Translations under genes and position numbers: made by a program
In this document: positions 54,046 to 64,000 of the stretch, in pieces
How the letters are laid out: the number at the start of each line of letters is the position of its first letter
Position numbering within the stretch: position 1 is the first letter of the stretch
Assembly: GCA_032164245.1 (NCBI GenBank)
Contig: JAVMKO010000005.1
Location: forward strand, 59,877,442 to 59,941,441
Direction: 5' to 3'
Origin: Sternotherus odoratus
Lineage: Eukaryota; Chordata; Testudines; Kinosternidae
DNA: 64,000 bases
Notes under the pieces: generated by a model
The model's input: the letters and a program-made list of their open reading frames with translations, nothing else
Told to the model about the DNA's origin: nothing
Database searches by the model: none

Positions 54046-56123
54046 ACACTTTTTAATTTTTTTTTTTTTTTTTTTTTTTTTAAAGAAAGGACTTTATCGC
54101 CTCTCTGCCATGACGTTTACTTCAGGTCTGTTAATTTCAGCACATTCCTAGGCTTCTGAGACCAGCTACATGGACAATTTAAAAAAACATATAGCTAATT
54201 TGAAAAATGTCTTCTATACTTGGAATTATTGAAAAATTGAAACCATGTCTAAAAAATAAATACTTCACCAGGAGGCGGAAGAGTCTAGGGATAAAAATGA
54301 AGATGTCTGAAATAGAATTTGAAAGCATTAAATTGAGACAATATTCTATATTTCAGCCCTTGCTGAAAGGTGAGTTGTACAAGTGTGTGTTACATGTATG
54401 AACAAACCTGTATTCATTCCTTGTGTGTAATTAGTCTTCTATGACACTATTGCATCTTGATTTCTATTGGCATTCCATTCCATTTTAATTGTCTTTCTTT
54501 GCTTAATTGCTAGCTTTTCTTTTGTCACAACTGACATTTAAATATTTTGTACAAGAATATTCATGCAGCCATGTAAGATTTGTATGATAGAAAACTGACT
54601 GAATGTGCCCCTTGGAGTAGAGAGTGAATATTTGAAATCATTCAGAACTAAGCTTTTCTGGCCCTGAATCTGCTTTTAGACTACATCTAGACTGGAATTT
54701 AGAGCCTTATTGTAATCTAAATTGAGAGACTGCTAATTACCTGGAATAGACTAACACTTTTGCGAAGGTTTAATCTAAATATTCCACAAATGTTTGTTCT
54801 AGGCTACAAATGTTTGAGTTACCCCTGGGGGATGCTCCAATTTACAACAGTTTCTTGTGGGCTGTCAATGAACTGCTCTAGAATCTTCGTAATGACTTAG
54901 ACTGTGGAGATTCTCCCTCTCACCCTGGATGTGTCCCCTGTGCCAGGGATTCAGAGAGGGTCAGAGTAGGTCTGTTCATGGCAGCCCTATGGTGTGCGGG
55001 AGCTGAATTCTTCCCCAGGCCATTACAGCACAGTCCTGGTCCCTTATGCTTCTAGTCTGGCAAGTGGGGGGCAGAATCTGTTTCATGTCACCCTATACAG
55101 TCTGACATGTTGCAGTGTCCCTTGGCATGTCTAATGCAGCTGTAGATGCTTGGCCCCACTCAGTTGGTGCAGTCAGTGATGTGAAGCATAGTGCAAGGTG
55201 TGTGTGTGCGTGTGTGTGTGTGTGTGTGTGTTTGGGGATGGGGGTCCTTTCCCCAGGAACAATATGCATAACCATGGAAGATTTAAAGCAAAACACAACC
55301 TAGTATATCCATGCAGCTACTGAAATTTATTCCTTGAAAAGACATTTGGTCATGCATCATGATCAGGAAAACAGCTGTAATTAGGGAGGAAAATAGAATC
55401 TGAGATCATCAGAGATGTTCTGGTGCTGTAACGGAGCCTTTAAATGAACGTAACTACAACTTACTCCCACTTTAGTGCCACTTTACTTTGCCAGACCAGC
55501 ATAAAGAGAATCATTTTAATGAGTCCCATAACGAGTCAGCAGACATTCTCAACGCCCAGAAAGTGGAACCTGCTTCATCCATCTCACACAGTGTCCATAT
55601 CAAGACTCTCAGCTCTGAGGCCTCCTGCCAACACTGCCTCAGCAGAGGAGACACTGCATGATGGGAAGAAAAAATTGCAGTGGGCCTGGCCCACTTCCCA
55701 AACAGATTACCACAGCAGCCAGGGTGCAAGACTGGGGAGGGGATGGGACCCCTCCTGCTGCACCTGTCTCTCCAGAGGGCTGAGGAGTGCATCTTGCCAC
55801 TAGTGCAAGGCCTGGGGGAATGAGGGGGCAGGGGAAGAAAGATCTTTATTGCGATTTCTATGGAGGGAGGAGGCAGCTCCTTGGCCCTGCCACAGGGGGT
55901 GTCCCTGCTGTAGTGTAGCTAGGGCCCTGGATTGCCTGTGCGGTACATGCAGCTGCAGTAACACAGTGTGGATGCAAACTAGATGTACAAATGGAAATAC
56001 AGTGTTGCATGTAAGTTTTGAAAACATGCCCTACATGTCAATGAGAGCTGTAGCCTGTGCTGTGTTTAATAGCATTTAGTGGATATCCTGATAAATATGG
56101 TGGCTGTTGGCAAAAGATAACAT
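54046..56123. other. Space between the two convergent genes
   Basis: T run at 54051-54084 and a (GT)n run at 55197-55230. No gene seen; open frames here lack domains. Confidence 0.45.
55197..55230 (+). repeat. (GT)n microsatellite
   Basis: Fifteen or so GT units, with one GC step. Confidence 0.9.
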
Positions 56124-56129
56124 TTTATT
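56124..56129 (-). terminator. Candidate polyadenylation signal of the RAP1GDS1-like gene
   Basis: TTTATT on the plus strand is AATAAA on the minus strand, only 37 bases past the TAG. If used, the 3' UTR would be very short, well under 100 bases. Alternative minus-strand signals lie further on, for example at 55845-55850. Confidence 0.4.
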
Positions 56130-56166
56130 GAAATACCCCAGCTGCCAGAGAAAGCAGTACCACCAG

Positions 56167-56318
56167 CTATGGAGAAACAAAGCTGGCGTTTTGACTCTCA
56201 TCTCTCAGTATCTGGAGGGTCATTACAGCCTGCTTGACCACATTTGCATTGCTGTGGCTACAAAGCTTTTCCAAGGTTTCTTGAATGTTGTCCTCTTCTA
56301 CTTCTTGTTTCAAATCAC
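56167..56318 (-). CDS. RAP1GDS1L: RAP1GDS1-like last exon with stop
   Basis: After CTCCCTTCAG, two bases complete a glycine codon and 49 codons plus TAG follow. The reading is acidic and then helical (EVEEDNIQETLEKLCSHSNA, then VVKQAVMTLQIL), and it ends ...SFVSP. The tail differs from RAP1GDS1, which I recall ending soon after a similar SVAQQASLTEQ stretch, again pointing to a paralogue. Confidence 0.85.
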
Positions 56319-59300
56319 CTGAAGGGAGATCAAACACAGACTTTAATGGCATGCATTAGTCCATACTCTGAAGGAGATACTACAATGTAAAGATGTGTTA
56401 CAGCCGCAGGTTAACTCCACCATGTTTTATTTAAATACAAACTTCTTTAGAGTCTCACTTGGAATAATGATTTTTGTAAAGAAGTTAACTTATTTGCAAC
56501 TGTTAACTAATTACTCTGTTTAAATGTCTTTTCTTAGCCTTCCCAGAAGAACGAGATGTAAAATTAATTTTTCAGATATATTATAAAAGACATCTTCCTG
56601 CTTCCACCTAGTGCTTTATATTTTGCTTCAGCATTTCATACTAGGAAGATTTGACTCTCAGCATCAAAGTTAAGATGTCTGTAGCGTGCTAATGAAATAG
56701 ACCGCTGAGAAAATCTTTATGGGTCAGATCCCCAGATGCTGTAAACCATCATAGCTCCACTGAAATCAATAGAGCTTTGCTGATTTATACCAACTGAGAA
56801 TCTGACCTATCTGGTTTATGGTTCAGCAGTCTGAGTCCATGGGGTGGTCTGAGGACTGTTGGGATATAATAAATGGGAAAAGTCTGCTCAGGCAATAGAT
56901 TTTTAAATTTAGAAATTGTTGGGTTTTCAAAAAGGAAAAAATATATTTAAAAATCTGGAACCCACTTTCAGTTTTCCTCTGAACTGTTTTAGAAAAACGT
57001 GGAGAAAAAAAATCAGAACTATTTGGGCAGACTCTCCATTGCACGTAGCAGACGTACAGCCAGTTTAACCAGGCAGCTGGGGATTCGTTCCAGGAGAAGA
57101 ATTTCTAGGCAGCATGGTGCCAGCATGGCAGTTCATAGAATCCTAGAATAGCAGGGTTGGAAGGGACCTCAGGAGATCATCTAGTCCAACTTGCTGCTCA
57201 AAGCAGGACCAACACCAACTAAGTCATCCCAGCCAGTTGTTTGTCCACACCCCTCCTTAGCCTATGTGTAGGGGACAACATGATGAGGTGGTGGGGGTGG
57301 GGTCAGCGAACCACTATATCTGGCTGCTGTAACAGCCCTTTGAGCTCATTGGTTGCAAGGCTGTCATACACATTTTGCTTTGGGTTTGGGAGCTGGTGCC
57401 TGCTGGCTCCAAAACTGAGGAAGTATGAAGGTGTCCTAGTGTTACTTTGCTCCCTCCTCTAGACTTTTGCCTTGACACCATCACAGATAGTCCCAATGAT
57501 TTCACTGGACTTCCCTCAGAGAAAGGTATTATCCCATGAGAGGAAGAATGGCTGTCAGGTCCTTCCCTGACAGAAAGAAAGAAACCTCTGAGTCTTGCTG
57601 TCGCTACTTTGTCGTTTGGATGTAACCTCACAACTGACTGAAAATACTTCAGTGACACACATTTTTGTGATTTCACAGTGATAGAAATGGACAGGCTTTT
57701 AGCGCTGAAGTGAAATTACCTGAATTAAGAAGGCTGCACAGTAGGCCCATTGAATTATATTTCACCTCAGGACCTGTGCTCTCATCTTGTAGGAGCTTAT
57801 GTAAGCTTTGAACTAGCCTCAACTCCTTAAGAGAATCTTGGATGACTTCTGAAAATAAAATAAGATGTCATGGAAATAATTCTAATGTTTTTAAATGAAA
57901 AATTCTTGGGTAACTTGCATTTGAAAAATGAAAGTCTGACAAACAAGGTAGAAAACAACTGACTTGCTGTATGCAGACAATGCCTGATCCAGTGAAGTGC
58001 TGAGCACCCCCAGTATTAGGCCCATAAAACAGCTCAGCCATAGGTAGCAAATTTTCTACATCATATATATCAATCTTTATTAGCCTTCCCTCTCATTCTC
58101 ATAGTTGTGGGTAGCTGACTTAATATTCTGTATTTAGATCTTTTTCTGACTTGACCAGTGTTGGCAGAATGGATCCATGTCTAAGACTACATTCCTTTCT
58201 GGCTTTAGTCCGTGATGGAGCTTGGCATTAATATTGGTGTCTTGTAGTTGGGTCTTAAATGCAATTGTTGTTCTTGCTTATTACTGGTAATCCCTAGTCC
58301 CTCTGTCTTCTGTACTGTTGACTGTAAAATAGACCGTAAACCTTTCAAGGTTTAGGAATATAGCTTACATAAATTCTGTAAATCACTGTGCAAATTAACA
58401 GGGCTATAAAACATTTGTATTGATAACAAGAACAACATCTTAAATGGTTACTCAGGCCAGTGCTCTGGGTGAGGGAGGATACCTAAATTAATTGCTGATG
58501 CTATGGCCAGGGCAATCAGAGCTTCATTCTGCATGATGACATGTTCACTTGTTGTCATGGAAACCAGGTGCTTCACTCCTTGTGCTTGCTGGATGGCTTT
58601 GACCACTTCCTGTTGTCAGTCAAACAAAAGAAATGGGTCAGGGAAAAGGATCACAAATCAAAAGCCGAGACACAAATAACACTGAGGTGACAAAAGGAAA
58701 TCACAGTTCACCCCTGAAAGTCTCTGAATCGATTGGAAATGATTCCCCTGCCATCACTGAAGCACTAATCTGGATTCATTTGTTGTATTTTGTCTGCACT
58801 GCCAAAGAGAGAATTTTTTTGTCTGCATGAATCATTCACCTGATCTTGAAAGCCACCTTGAATTCCTTTAGCTGAAATATCCATGTTTAGAGGTACTTCC
58901 TTTTTCTTTTACTCTTGTGGTTCATCATGGCCAAACTTTTATTAAAGCTTCTAAATTAATAGTGACTCAACTTTATGCAAATTACAACTCCATTTTATAT
59001 CCTCTCAAAATGAAGCAGCAGTTGAGAGGCTTCTGTATAATTAGCATAAGCAATAAAGTCTTTGCTAATGCATCATCAACAGGATATTGTTATAGGAAAC
59101 CTACATTCATCCCACCCTGAAGCAAGGACTAGGCAGTGAACTCATGAGAATTTCTGAAAGAGATTTTGGAATATGACACAGGCAGGTTTTTTCCACTGTC
59201 TATGTATTTGTTTTGTTTTTTAATATTGGTTTCATGTTTGAACATGGTAAAATCTTATGAAAAAGAAGATGGTACCTAGGATGATTGATGGAGGAGTCAG

Positions 59301-59792
59301 AAACTGGTATTCAGTTATGATGTTTTTCTCCTCTAGGTTGCTGGTTCAAATCCAGCCCAGCTTGCTGAGTGACAGTAAAGTTATTACTGGCTGATGTCCG
59401 AAATTAATGTGGTGAATTAAGTTCATTCCAATTTACAGGTGTCCTATTACAAAACAGCCACCACACATGCACTAGGTGACACTAGGTGAAATTACGGGTA
59501 ATTTCAGCAAAAAGGATGGTGTGGTTATGAAGGATGATCTACTCTCCTCGTCCATCCATCTGAGGCATGTTTGAGGGGTGGTATGGAAAAGCTTGTACTG
59601 CTGCTGTCAGCGAGCACACAGCTTGGCAGCAAGCACTCCTGTCATTTCATACTTGGGATCTGCTGTGTCGCACGAGTGATGCCAGCAATCGGCTTGCTTC
59701 TCCACGAACACCAGCGTGCTCCTGGGCATCGCACCAATGCACAAGTCTGTTGATCAGCAGGGGGTCCTGTCCCAGCATCTCTGCAGTGTCAG
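56167..59792 (-). CDS. RAP1GDS1L: RAP1GDS1-like armadillo protein, C-terminal four exons (gene runs off the right edge)
   Basis: Four minus-strand exons (59792-59653, 58609-58483, 57848-57720, 56318-56167) join in frame to 181 residues and a stop. They match the C-terminal armadillo repeats of RAP1GDS1/SmgGDS in order: NRLVHWCDAQEHAGV, then GVKHLVSMTTSEHVIMQNEA, then GPEVKYNSMGLLCSLL, then a divergent tail. From memory of the human protein the first of these exons is only about half identical, while RAP1GDS1 itself is nearly invariant among vertebrates, so this is a paralogue. The symbol is descriptive, not official. Known for the family: binding and chaperoning of prenylated Rho, Rac and Rap GTPases in the cytosol, with exchange activity on RhoA. 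The upstream (N-terminal) exons were not found up to 64000. Splice sites and frame are intact, so it looks functional. Confidence 0.88.
56705..56815. repeat. Old reptile interspersed repeat
   Basis: GGGTCAGATCCCCAGATGCT, CTCCACTGAAATCAATAGAG and TGATTTATACCAACTGAGAA. A similar piece, partly inverted, is at 16420-16515. Lies in the last intron of the RAP1GDS1-like gene. Confidence 0.45.
57134..57243 (-). mobile_element. CR1 3' tail
   Basis: AGCAGGGTTGGAAGGGACCT and CAAAGCAGGACCAACACCAA, read inverted. Only the last hundred bases of a CR1. Confidence 0.88.
57720..57848 (-). CDS. RAP1GDS1L: RAP1GDS1-like exon (second from last)
   Basis: A 129-base exon from acceptor TTATTTTCAG to donor GTAATT codes EVIQDSLKELRLVQSL, then HKLLQDESTGPEVKYNSMG and LLCSLLNS. 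This lines up with the penultimate armadillo repeat of RAP1GDS1 (KYNSM is shared). Phase 1 on both sides. Confidence 0.9.
58483..58609 (-). CDS. RAP1GDS1L: RAP1GDS1-like exon (third from last)
   Basis: A 127-base exon from acceptor TGACAACAG to donor GTATCC codes EVVKAIQQAQGVKHLVSM followed by TTSEHVIMQNEALIALAIAS. The run SEHVIMQNEAL is the strongest single match to RAP1GDS1 in the window. It leaves one base of the next codon (phase 1). Confidence 0.92.
59653..59792 (-). CDS. RAP1GDS1L: RAP1GDS1-like exon (fourth from last)
   Basis: Read on the minus strand, TCTTTTCAG precedes a 140-base exon ending before GTATGA. Its first two bases complete a codon split by a phase 1 intron. It codes DTAEMLGQDPLLINR and then the armadillo segment with WCDAQEHAGV and EASRLLASLVRHS, which parallels the same stretch of RAP1GDS1. 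Ends in phase 0. Confidence 0.88.
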
Positions 59793-60660
59793 CTGAAAAG
59801 AGAAGAATGGGACGTCCAGGTGTTTAATCAGAGCCTGTAGCACAGAGGATGCAGTCTAAAAGAGAATCTATGCAGCTGTCTAATTCTGCGGATGTCCTCG
59901 CTTGCCCTACTGAAGGACACTGCTGTTTTGGTTTGTTTGGTACCTCAGTTTACAAACAAACTGTTTGGGACTACAGCACAAATGTCAGTCAGTAATAAGA
60001 CCTTCTAAGAAATTAAAAAGTTGTTGAGTGTTAAAATAGGGGAATGGGAGTCAGGATTCCTGGTGCTTGGGCAAAATCCCTGTTGTTATAAAATGGGGTT
60101 GCTCCATTGAAATCATTGAAGCTACACAGATTTATGGCAGGTGACTTCTTGCCTACTCACTGACTTACTGTGCAACCCTGGGCCAGTTACTTAAGATATC
60201 CATTCAGGAGTATTGGAAGGGCAGGGGAGGCCATGGCCCCATCACTTTTAAAAGTGGGAGGCCCTCCCACTTCTTACCAGCTGTAAGGTTGAGCAATGGG
60301 AGGGAAAAGGTGGAGAGGAGTGAGCGGGGCACGAGGTCTTGGAAGGAGACACTGGGAGGATGGGACCATAGAGGTGTGGCGTGGTGTGGGGGTGGGGTTA
60401 TGATTCAGGTACCTGTGGGCCTGTGAGTTTCTGCTGCTTCTGTTCCCATGTCTGTCTACCTGTAAAATGGATATAATCTGTATCTACTGCCTGAGCTGCA
60501 GCAATATTTAGTTCACATCCCAAGAGCTTTGATATCCCTTGAAGTGAAAATTACTATTAGTGTTGCCTTGTATAGAAGGCATAAAGTAGCTATCCTTATC
60601 TTCTCTCCCCCATTCCCTCTGACTGTTTCTTGCACTCACTCCTTCAGTGGTGTCCTAAAT
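59793..60660. other. Intron of the RAP1GDS1-like gene
   Basis: A possible split MIR: CAACCCTGGGCCAGTTACTT near 60173 and TGTCTACCTGTAAAATGGAT near 60453, with other sequence between them. Not firm. Confidence 0.35.
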
Positions 60661-60667
60661 TTAACTG

Positions 60668-60860
60668 TACAGGCAAGTCACATCTTATGCGCATTTAACG
60701 TGTGATTTCAGCTTTATGCAATCAGCAAAAAAAAAAGGGTGGAAAAAAGAAAAGGGAAAAAACCCCGCCATTAAACTCAATGGGTTTTGGCTATATGCGA
60801 TTTCTGCTTTACACAGTAATCGCAGAACCTAACCCTCGCATGAGACACGACATGCCTGTA
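60668..60860. mobile_element. Tigger-like MITE
   Basis: The left end TACAGGCAAGTCACATCTTA and the right end ACACGACATGCCTGTA are inverted with TA at both ends. CTTATGCG and CGCATGAG continue the match. About 190 bases. Confidence 0.85.
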
Positions 60861-60899
60861 TGCTCTTCAGAGCAGGAACTGTCTCATACTATAGTCCAG

Positions 60900-61025
60900 T
60901 GCCTCTTGTACAATTGTTATTTGTATTGTGGTAGAGCCTAGAAGTCCTAGTCATGGACCAGAACTAGTCTGCTAGATGCTGTACAAATGAAAAGATGGTC
61001 TGTGCCATAAAGAGCTTAAACTATA
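60900..61025 (+). repeat. Old amniote interspersed repeat
   Basis: TTGTATTGTGGTAGAGCCTA, GTCATGGACCAGAACTAGTC and AGATGCTGTACAAATGAAAA are words of an abundant old repeat of reptiles and birds. Confidence 0.55.
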
Positions 61026-61036
61026 GCTAGGACTGT

Positions 61037-61157
61037 ATCATAGAATCATAGAATATTCAGGGTTGGAAGGGACCTCAGAGGGTCATCTAGTCCAACCCCC
61101 CCTGCTCAAAGCAGAACTGATGCCCAACTAAATCATCCCAGCCAGGGATTTGTCAAG
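61037..61157 (-). mobile_element. CR1 3' tail
   Basis: TCATAGAATCATAGAATATT, GGTTGGAAGGGACCTCAGAG and AGCCAGGGATTTGTCAAG. The 3' end of a CR1 with its short repeat end at left. Confidence 0.9.
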
Positions 61158-61384
61158 TAAAAAGAATCCAGAATATGACTTTTGGATGGTGCCATAATAC
61201 ACCCAAGAAGAAAGGAGGGCTGACTGAAAACAATTCCATCTTGTGAAAAATGTTGAGATTTTGAAATTCTGTTTTTGTTTAGCATTGGCACAAAATAGAG
61301 ACCGTTTGACTTTTTAGCAAAAAAAATCAAAACTATGCCCCACCAGAGCTAGGGCTACTAACCTCCGAGGATTGTCTTCTAGGA

Positions 61385-61690
61385 CAGTGTTTCTCAAACT
61401 GGGGTCTGTGGACACTTGGGGGTCTGTTGGGGCATTCCAAGCCATCTGTGGGCCCTGCTGATCAACTTCTCCCTCTCCCTCCTAGCTTCTCTTGCACATG
61501 GGGGAACAGCTGTTCAGTGGCATGAAGGAGGCACTGGGACAGGGCATGCTGGGGGGAGGGGTAGAAAGACGTGAGTATGAGGAGGGGCGTGGTGTGGTGG
61601 GGCCTTGAGTGTGTGGGGGGGCTTGGAGGTCTGCAAAAAAAATTACATCAAAATGGGGGTCCTTGGGTTACTGAAGTTTGAGAACCACTG
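61385..61690. mobile_element. hAT MITE (306 bp)
   Basis: The ends CAGTGTTTCTCAAACTGGGG and AAGTTTGAGAACCACTG are inverted; the flanks TTCTAGGA and GTCTAGGA agree in 7 of 8 bases. Confidence 0.88.
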
Positions 61691-61698
61691 GTCTAGGA

Positions 61699-63423
61699 GA
61701 ACCCAGGAATTAAAGATTAATCTTTAATTAATGATTATGTTATGAATAAACTTCCAGAAATATGTCCAACCAAAACTAGCAACTCTAACCAGATCCTAGA
61801 ATAACCAGTAACTGGTGATTATGGCAGACCTATGGGATATGGAAAACCCAATTCAAGACCCTGCTCCAAGTCAGGAAAGAGTAGGAACCCTAACCTCTGA
61901 GACATCCCAGGTGAGTGTCTTAACCACTCAGCTATTGGCTTTTTTGGGGGTGGCTGGAGTGTCATTTGTCTATAACCATTCATCTAGGATCCAAGAACAC
62001 TTCTGGACAAAAAATTCCTATCTAAAACTTCAGAAGCACCTGGAAATTCAAAGTTACTTAGGAGAGAAATTAAATAAACTCTCAAACCTCAGAAGAACAT
62101 TTTTCTGTCAGACTTCCTGCAAACATTGTTCAAAATTTGAATTAAGTTCTTATTTTGTCTGAACCCATTCACTCATCCCTCCTTCTCAGACCGGAGTCTT
62201 CTCGTGAGATACCAAGATGCCAGGAATTAAATTTTTTGTGGGTGTCATGTAGAAACAACTCACTTGATAATCCTCTTTATAACAAAATGAGCCTCTAATC
62301 GTCTGCAGTAACTCATGAAGCCTAGTGCTTCTGAAGAAAATTGATGCCAAAACACTTAAAAGTTCTGATAACAGCAAAAGCGAGGTTATGCACGATCCTG
62401 ATGAACTCCTTTGATATCGTTATAGTTGTAACACACACAGTTCCCCAGGAACATTATTGCAATTTAACTTGATTAAAGCCACATTGTTACAAAGTGTTAC
62501 TGATTTAAAATGGTTAGAATCTGTAAAGTGCTACTTAGTGCAAGAAAAAGTGCTGACAAAAGGGGTACTGTGGCATATAGTCTTTTGTTCTAAATAAATA
62601 TGATGTTGTCTAGGGGGATCCACTCCTGTGAAGGTCTGAGTGCCAACAGGCAGATGTTCAGTGCCTCAGTCCCTATTGCCTGCAACAGAAGTTGAGGGCA
62701 TTCAGTACTTTTATAGGATTAGGTTTTAGGACTCCACAAATAAACATGAGTTAAACCTGGAGGTGTCTTTTCAATGTGTAATTTTAGGAGATGAGGTAGG
62801 ATGAGATGCAACTTGCTCCACCTCTCCTATGCCTCATTGTAAGAGTAGAATGCCCATCCACGTGGTCATAGAAGCATTTAGTGCAGTAATTAATAGTTGG
62901 GGAGGGGTGCATAATCCCCTGTGCCCCATAGCCACAGGATATAGCTACGCAACCTCCCCTAACACTCCCTCAACTCTTCTCTACATGCCCCTTTCTATCG
63001 TGTTTAAGCTTTAGCTCTAGCTTGTAGTTTGAGATTGTTGACTTTAAAGACTGATTTATTTATTTTAGCTTTTCAAGAGTGAGGGCAGTGTTGGTTGACT
63101 TTTTTGGTTGCCATGGGGCCATGATGTACATACCTAAGAAATCCAAGATTAAGTGGTGTTCCTCCTTGCCCTGCAATGTTCCCTGCTTCATCTAGGCATG
63201 AAATATGCCTTTTATGTCTTGACCAGAGTGCATTTGGTACAGACTGTAGTATTTGCCAGACCTACTCAAAAAGAGTCCAATAGGATAATAAGATAACTTT
63301 AGCATCTACTCCAGATCCTCACTTTTAAAAACAGGCCAGGACTGTGGGGAGGGAGGGCTTTTTCCATTTTCTCTCAGCCCCAGAATACAGAGGAAGGGTG
63401 GACAGGACTAAATCAGTGGCAGC
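61699..63423. other. Intron of the RAP1GDS1-like gene, right part
   Basis: I looked for further RAP1GDS1-like exons on the minus strand and saw none. No repeat named. Confidence 0.4.
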
Positions 63424-63770
63424 ATAAACATGACAGAACTGGTTATCAGAGCTTTTGGACTTGTCCAAAGGTCACTTCTTTCTGAGTTAGGCTCTCTTGA
63501 CCCAGGAGAATGACACAGACTTTACTCACTATCACAAGTCACCTCACACAAGAGAATGGCAGTGGTTTTGAGGCCAGAACTGTTTGTATTTGTTGGCAAA
63601 TAAACATGACAGAACTGGTTATCAGAGCTTTTGGACTTGTCCAAAGGTCACTTCTTTCTGAGTTAGGCTCTCTTGACCCAGGAGAATGACACAGACTTTA
63701 CTCACTATCACAAGTCACCTCACACAAGAGAATGGCAGTGGTTTTGAGGCCAGAACTGTTTGTATTTGTT
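63424..63770 (+). repeat. Perfect tandem duplication, 171 bp unit
   Basis: The unit 63424-63594 (opening ATAAACATGACAGAACTGGT) is repeated without a difference at 63600-63770, with GGCAA between. Offset 176 bases. Either a very recent duplication or an assembly artefact. Confidence 0.95.
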
Positions 63771-64000
63771 TCAGGAGATCAGAGCAGTCCAGTTAGAGTC
63801 CAGACAGCTTTCCTCTAAGAGGTGCCACGTTGGCAAATGAAACCAGTTTAAAAGGCTTGCTCAAGGCAGAGGTCCTGACCCAGTTTCTTATCCAGGTGGA
63901 CATTCTGTTGACTGCTAGCAATAAAGCACCCTAAGTCCAAGTCTAATTAAACACCATTTAGAAGGAGAGACATCTTTATATCTTCAATTTATCGAATGTG
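63771..64000. other. Right edge
   Basis: Nothing recognised. Confidence 0.4.

Noticed and set aside
59326..59360. B-box-like GGTTCAAATCC as a tRNA
   Set aside because: No matching A box or stem structure; at most a fragment of an old SINE.
59567..59827. Plus-strand open frames of 86 and 60 codons
   Set aside because: They are antisense to a RAP1GDS1-like exon with proper splice sites.
62186..62377. 63-codon minus-strand open frame as a further RAP1GDS1-like exon
   Set aside because: There is an acceptor-like TTTTCTTCAG, but the translation does not fit an armadillo repeat or RAP1GDS1.

Overview
The window is vertebrate nuclear DNA and looks like a turtle (Testudines, probably a cryptodire). 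It has spliced genes with GT-AG introns and many interspersed repeats of the mix typical of turtle genomes: CR1 LINE fragments with the usual 3' tail, a tRNA-derived SINE that ends in a CR1-like tail, very many short hAT and Tc1/mariner/pogo-like DNA elements, and relic amniote MIR. The species cannot be named from the sequence alone.

Layout. From 1 to about 14,480 there is no gene I can support; the stretch is mostly repeats, including a CR1 element split by a 2.37 kb hAT element. From 14,498 to 49,466 (+) lies a complete coding set of eight exons for the tetraspanin TSPAN14 (270 residues, TspanC8 group). All seven introns are phase 0, and a 3' UTR probably runs to about 54,040. From 59,792 down to 56,167 (-) lie the last four coding exons of a RAP1GDS1-like armadillo-repeat gene, whose 5' part extends beyond the right edge. 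The two genes are convergent, tail to tail, about 2 kb apart.

Gene relations. TSPAN14 belongs to the tetraspanins that escort the protease ADAM10 to the cell surface. RAP1GDS1 (SmgGDS) is a chaperone and exchange factor for prenylated small GTPases. Nothing here shows that they act together, but the arrangement copies the RAP1GDS1/TSPAN5 pair of other vertebrates. The simplest reading is a duplicated (2R) block that has kept both genes.

The most notable observations are the RAP1GDS1-like paralogue and its synteny, a solo LTR inside a tRNA SINE, a hAT element with perfect 8 bp target duplications inside a CR1, two pogo-like elements that have gained GC-rich internal arrays, and a perfect 171 bp tandem duplication near the right edge. 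I found no CRISPR array, operon, rRNA gene or other prokaryotic feature, and no undescribed molecular system that I could support.
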